A stretch of DNA of 64,000 nucleotides from the NCBI GenBank assembly GCA_003024785.1, contig PUQB01000304.1:1-64000 (forward strand). The letters run 5' to 3'. Under the pieces are notes generated by a model, which saw only the letters and a program-made list of their open reading frames with translations, was not told the origin of the DNA and did no database searches. Shown in pieces: positions 59,011 through 64,000 of this stretch. How positions within the stretch are numbered: the stretch's first letter is position 1; each line of letters opens with the position of its first letter. Source of the stretch: Selaginella tamariscina (taxonomy: Eukaryota > Streptophyta > Lycopodiopsida > Selaginellales > Selaginellaceae). Position numbers and translations under genes: made by a program.

Positions 59011-62000
59011 GTTGCATACTCAGGTATATTCATATGTATGTCTAGCCATGTATGTATGTATGTATGCATATATCGACATGTTTTCTATGATTTGTCGGTA
59101 GGGTATTTATATGAAAATATTTTTTAAGCTCAATAATAACAACAAGTATGACTACAATTACATATGAGTGCATATAAATGTATATAATGTATATCTTGTA
59201 ACTTACACTTCTCCGTCTCCGGGCTTTTTCTTCAGGGGAAAAGTTCCCTTGATTAAGTCTTTCATCAACAGACTCCATGCTGAGCCTCCTAAATTTACAA
59301 TAATCTTTTGCATTCCCGGCCTCAGTAAACTGCAACAACATTTTTTAAATAAATCATAACTAATAAAATATAACGTATAATATCTTGATACCTATCTATC
59401 TACATATACGTGCGTGCGTGTGAGCGTGTGTGTACCTGCATGCATAGCCAATGTTGATAGCAGTCTCCACTTTATCACCAGTTAAAACCCATATTTTAAT
59501 GCCTGCTTCAGCAAGCCGTTCAATACACTTGGGAACGCCTTCCTGAAGTTTATCCTCAACACCTATATTACAAATGTTATTACGTAACTAATCATATGGC
59601 TAGATATACGTGTGTGTGTGTGTGTAGACAGATAAAGTTATATATACATATAGATGTATCAATCCAACTATTCGTATCATATCCATACATGTATTATACA
59701 TACCCATACATGTGTATAGTAATAGCTATATGTATATACTCTAATATGAGTACGATGCTTACATGATAACTTTAGATGTGCAGCCAAATATACATATAAA
59801 ATATTTATATTACTACTATATATACCTATTCAAATTATAGTTTTATGTGGTAATCACTCCAGAAAGAAAAAAATAATTAATTTAGTTTGATTACCTGTTC
59901 CACCAAGTAATCTTAATCCTTTTCTATCTCGTCTCAAGGACTTCCATAAGCTCCTCTCGTTTGTTTCCCACCACGTTTTGTGCGTTTAGAAAATTTATGT
60001 GCCATTGTTCATATTCTGCCTGTTGTAGCTCCTTATATGCAAATAATAAAGTTCTTAAACCGCCTAAAAAACAAGAAATAATTAATAAAAGCCTATATTT
60101 CCACGTGTGTGTGTGTGTGCAAAAACATACATAATACATACATATATAACTGAAACGTATATGTAAGTGAAATACAGCTTTATTATACAGGTAAATATTT
60201 AATTGTAAAGAGTTCTAAAAATATTAACACTAATGAAAAGCAGATAAAAGAATATATAATAGCAATACCTTCTGCGTATGTTCTCAAGTGGTCCTTAGTT
60301 TTTCTCACCAAGCGTTTATCCTGACCGTCCAACCTCTCAAGCATCACAGAATCTGCACCCTTAGATAGTAGCATAATATTCCCTTCTGGAAACCGTACGA
60401 TTACGGACATACGTTTTCTTGCACTGCTAAATTCTAATACATCCAAAAGCTCGTATGATCGCTCTTCATATTTATCAGGTCCTGTCATATATATATTATA
60501 ATAACTTAAATAAATTTAATTGAGGTTATATTATACACATTGTATATACTATGAGTACACAAGTAAAACCATATAACCATTAAAAAATGGAAAATATATT
60601 AGCTTAACTTGTCACCGTAAACATCAGTATTTACAATAAATTTCCGACGTTCATTAAAGAATTACATCACAAGGGCCTTTGTTGTACAATATAGCTGTTG
60701 ATGTTTCCACACACACACACATCTGTGTGTGTGTGTGTGAGTGTGTACGTATATGTATATAAATATTATACATATATATATATATTGTACAACTACTAAA
60801 CTGTATGTTACAATAAGCGAGTGGCTTCGGCATACCACAAGCTAGAAATACACACACACACATTCCGTTACATGCATAGTAAATACACAGATCATATATA
60901 CATACACACACACATACATACACCTAAAAGAATTTGTATGTAAACGTTGTTAGTGCATGACATAATGAATACATATGCAGATGCTACGTATAAACGGGTC
61001 AATACACATCATAGATATATTAGATACGGATGTGTTTATGACCACGTATATGCAATGTATATCCATAAACACATACACGATAAAGATAAGGTAGACGCGT
61101 AATACATGTATACATTTATATGAACAAGAGTACATATACATACCTATCACTTCTTGAAGGTATAAATTCCCCGGAGTCTTTTTATAGAAAACAAAACCGA
61201 ACTTCTTCGCAGCAATAACAAGGGCAGTCTCATCTGGAGATTCTGCACGATACCCAATATTCGAAATATCACCTTCAGGTATCGCAGTGTGATTAAGTGC
61301 TAAACAACGTAAGAAAAGCCGTATTCTATCTGCATTTGGCTCCGTTAACCACCTATAAAAATCAGAATTGGTATTTATAATATATACATATATTATATTA
61401 GCGATATAGCATATATATTGTATAGCTAAATATATGCGAGCTACATACACTACTAACTTACATGACTTCAACTATGTTTATAAGATATGTACGCATGTGT
61501 GTAAATGCACACACACCCCACAGATGTACATACCACATATTAATATGCCAACTGGCCTATTATGCTTACTACATTGATTATACACACGCGCACGCACGCA
61601 TACTGACTACTTACCTCCCATTCATGAGTCGCACGTCATGAAAATTGAACCCTTTTTCAATAGTTAGAGATGGTTCTTCGCCTTCGGACTCTTCCAACTC
61701 CTGGGTAGCATTTTCATTCTCTCTTGTTAAAGACATACCAAGCCTTTTTGCTGCCCTTTCCACGTCCGTAGAACCCTTACCGTATGACGTCCCATCTATA
61801 GTGCATTTGCAAAAGTCCATTTGGTTGGCTGTTAGCGTCCCGTCTTATCGGACAATATTGTATCCACCTACACAATCTCAATATTAGTATAAATATACGT
61901 ATAAATATTGTATATATAAACTTTAACTAATAATTCAAACAGTACCTGTCCAAGTTCCTCGTTTAACCCTGATGACTTAACCTTTGCAGGCCTGTCTGTC

Positions 62001-63468
62001 TCTGGATCATACATACCAAGGTCCCAACCTATAAAGAGTGCTTGAAATTCGGACGATCTCCAGGGTAATATAGAGTGATATGGGTATCAAGTATCCATAT
62101 AATACCAGCGCATTTACAAATGCTATTATCCCTGCTACCGCAGATTTCCTCGGGTTGTAGTATGGATTGTCCTCCCTAGGCCGTAAGTAAAAGATATCCT
62201 GCATACAGGCGCACACGTATGTAGTTTCTGTGTGTGTGCATGTGTGTTATATTCAACTAAAGAACAATATTTACACATACTGCACACACACACACACACA
62301 AGAGTGAACTTACCTCACCACGGGTCTTTGTGCGGACACCTCCAATCAGTCCACTTGTAAAGCTCATTACGAAAAGTATGATAAACATTACAAGCATAAT
62401 CTTATCCAGGCTCTGATCAATCCTGCTACGTTTAGAGGGAGGTGCTATAGAGTTTCTCATAACTTTTGTGTCTGGCCCTGCATATATTACCACCCCAAAC
62501 ACATAATCTGTGTTTTGTAGGCAGGAATCTCTTAAAAGCAGCTGTTGAGGGCCCAAAGGATACACCTGTGTATCAAGATATGTATATGTATGTGTGTGTA
62601 GATGTGTGTGTATGTGTGTGCATATGATATCGCATATATAAACATGTCGATATAATATTGTTATATGTACCTGGCCATCTGGAAACTCGAGTTTGCCATT
62701 GAAAGAGTACAATGAAGCATTTGGTGGCTCACATTTGACAACTGCTTCGAAATTGGCAAAGCTTTTCTCATGAACAAGATGCAACGTACTTCGTAAAGCT
62801 TGTCGGACCTGCCTACATAAACAATTAATATTTAGTCTACAGTGAATAATTAAATATATCTAATATATTACTACTAGTTAAATTATACAAAACTATATTG
62901 AAAACTCGTCACCTTTAAGTTTGTTTCACCGTCAAGGTTCTTGGTTTCTACGTAGCAAACTCCATCCCGTTGCTTGACTGTAGAAAGAGTATATCCGCTG
63001 GAAAATATTCCTTGTCCATGACTTTAACTACATCTCCTACTTGAACCTCACTCCACGCCTTTCTATGTACAACCCCTTCTGTACAGCATGTAACCGGCCT
63101 CGAGTTGATCTCACGGTCACCTTCAAATTAATTTTATGTTAAATGATAGTTATATACAACACGCGGGCATAAATATGTTTATAAACCCATACATATACTT
63201 GTATAAATAGATACCTTGAGCACGGCGAACATCTTCCCATAGCTCCCTAGCCATACCCACAAGAAGCACAAGCACCAAAGGAAATACGACACTATACCAT
63301 TTATATGGACTGAATGGTGTAAGTGAAAGAGCTGCCATTGCTGTAAAGTACCAATAAGCTGCTCTTCTGTATTGCTCAAATAATGATCTCGGTACAAAGT
63401 ACCATGTGTACTTTTTGTTGTCCATGTTCTATTGTTGGAATATCTGTATAAAGTACGCCTTATTATAC

Positions 63469-63506
<38 letters not shown>

Positions 63507-63990
63507 TACAATTATATCTATATGAGACACAACACGTCACGACGCACACACACATATAAACAGATATATATATATCATGACATGTACGAGCTCTGTACAG
63601 GTGTCAAAGAATGCTATATACAAGTCAAGTAATAAAGTTATAGCTACCGAAAGATATGGTCATACGCGCGGAAGTATATACTTAACAAAGTTTGTCCTTA
63701 ATAAAATGGTTTTCTAATAAAGTAAATACAAGTACGAAAAATAGTGTACTTTAACAAAAGTAAATAAAAATAAAGTAAAGTTTTGCATATGGGAGTGGTA
63801 TGAGAGTGATGAACACTTAACTATGGTATAATCTATGTAATTGCTTACCCGAAAGGAGCATTAAGAGACAGATTGTTGCAATGAACCTCGTGCTCATCTC
63901 CAGCCGCTACTGCCAACAATCTTGTGCGTCTAATCCCCTTCTGCTTCTCCCAAACCACCACTTCTTCGTGCTTCTACACAGAATCACGTC
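56686..63990 (-). CDS. ALA: P4-type ATPase, aminophospholipid flippase (ALA-like)
   Basis: At least 17 exons: about 63990-63849, 63443-63215, 63120-62913, 62808-62671, 62565-62314, 62198-61946, 61867-61615, 61352-61144, 60481-60269, 60063-59895, 59562-59436, 59329-59207, 58633-58423, 58225-58119, 57960-57746, 57616-57519, 57422-56686. Landmarks: [19 protein letters not shown] (TM1); a [14 protein letters not shown] block (actuator TGE-type loop); LSDKTGTLT phosphorylation loop (Asp, about 61850); [50 protein letters not shown] (hinge); FRFLERLLL followed by HGHWCYRRI; and C-terminal membrane helices. The family moves aminophospholipids to the cytosolic leaflet, usually with an ALIS/CDC50 partner. 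Single-base breaks hit conserved motifs, including DKTGTLT (a G missing at 61839-61841). The start codon is unclear: an in-frame TAG lies just upstream near 63975, so the first exon may begin beyond the window. Confidence 0.92.
58054..58084. repeat. (GATA)n/(GA)n microsatellite in a P4-ATPase intron
   Basis: A short GATA run (from about 58036) leads into about 30 bp of GA. Confidence 0.9.
58967..59010. repeat. (CT)n(CA)n microsatellite in a P4-ATPase intron
   Basis: The CT tract passes directly into a CA tract, as at 6191 and 29565. Confidence 0.9.
63468..63507. repeat. (GT)n(GA)n microsatellite in P4-ATPase intron 1
   Basis: The GT tract passes directly into a GA tract. Confidence 0.9.
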
Positions 63991-64000
63991 TCATATTGCA

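Noticed and set aside
61000..61500. Separate small genes within the P4-ATPase introns
   Set aside because: Frames extend from real exons into AT-rich introns or are made of CA/TG repeats. None has its own start, splice signals and domain.

Overview
This window is nuclear DNA of a land plant. It holds intron-rich plant gene families (CDPK, Rboh NADPH oxidase, P4-ATPase, A-type P450, PLS-type PPR, DUF789, fasciclin-like protein) among AT-rich spacers, dense dinucleotide microsatellites and LTR retrotransposons. Introns are short, mostly 60-200 nt. Two features point away from flowering plants. One is a cytochrome b5 domain protein of the CYB5D1 type, a family tied to motile cilia and so expected in plants with swimming sperm. 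The other is a PPR gene whose style (AYAQ/GHI spacers, MPxRN-VSWN repeats) resembles lycophyte PPRs. My best guess is a free-sporing plant, perhaps a lycophyte; this is inference.

Layout. 1-2100: shreds of two Ty3/gypsy integrases in opposite orientations. 2450-2498: half of a tRNA-Gln. 2647-4173 (-): Tyr/Gly-rich repeat protein like PLDrp1. 4745-5685 (-): CREC-type EF-hand protein. 5823-about 8718 (-): pepsin-like aspartic protease. 8888-10670 (-): PPR gene full of frame breaks. 10980-11490: two inverted fragments of the aspartic protease. 11870-18110 (+): decayed Ty3/gypsy element with a 1.6-kb LTR-like element inserted in gag. 18120-20560: AT-rich, empty. 21069-22890 (-): fasciclin-like gene plus a partial tandem copy. 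22951-26963 (-): Rboh, 17 exons. 27882-28946 (+): CYB5D1-like gene, divergent from Rboh. 29774-33523 (-): NSUN6-like RNA m5C methyltransferase, 12 exons. 33778-35288 (-): P450 with the classic A-type intron. 37140-46070 (-): decayed Ty1/copia sequence containing a nearly complete chromovirus (39064-44853). 46088-47749: second copy of the 1.6-kb element. 49109-51264 (+): CDPK, 8 exons. 52120-55104 (+): DUF789 gene. 56686-about 63990 (-): P4-ATPase flippase, at least 17 exons.

The host genes do not form an operon or obvious cluster. CDPK and Rboh belong to the same Ca2+/ROS signalling network in plants, but nothing here shows that they are co-regulated. The genes can be read exon by exon from canonical GT/AG sites, yet almost every one carries single-base frame breaks with conserved sequence on both sides. 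I read this mainly as uncorrected assembly indels rather than gene death.

The most unusual biology is the chromovirus at 39064-44853. It has a Tf1/sushi-like gag-pol, and a 15-nt sequence just inside its 5' LTR is exactly complementary to the LTR sequence lying one TATA-spacing downstream of a TATATAAA box. That is the layout expected for self-primed reverse transcription. Its chromodomain region has also been expanded into a 146-bp tandem array.
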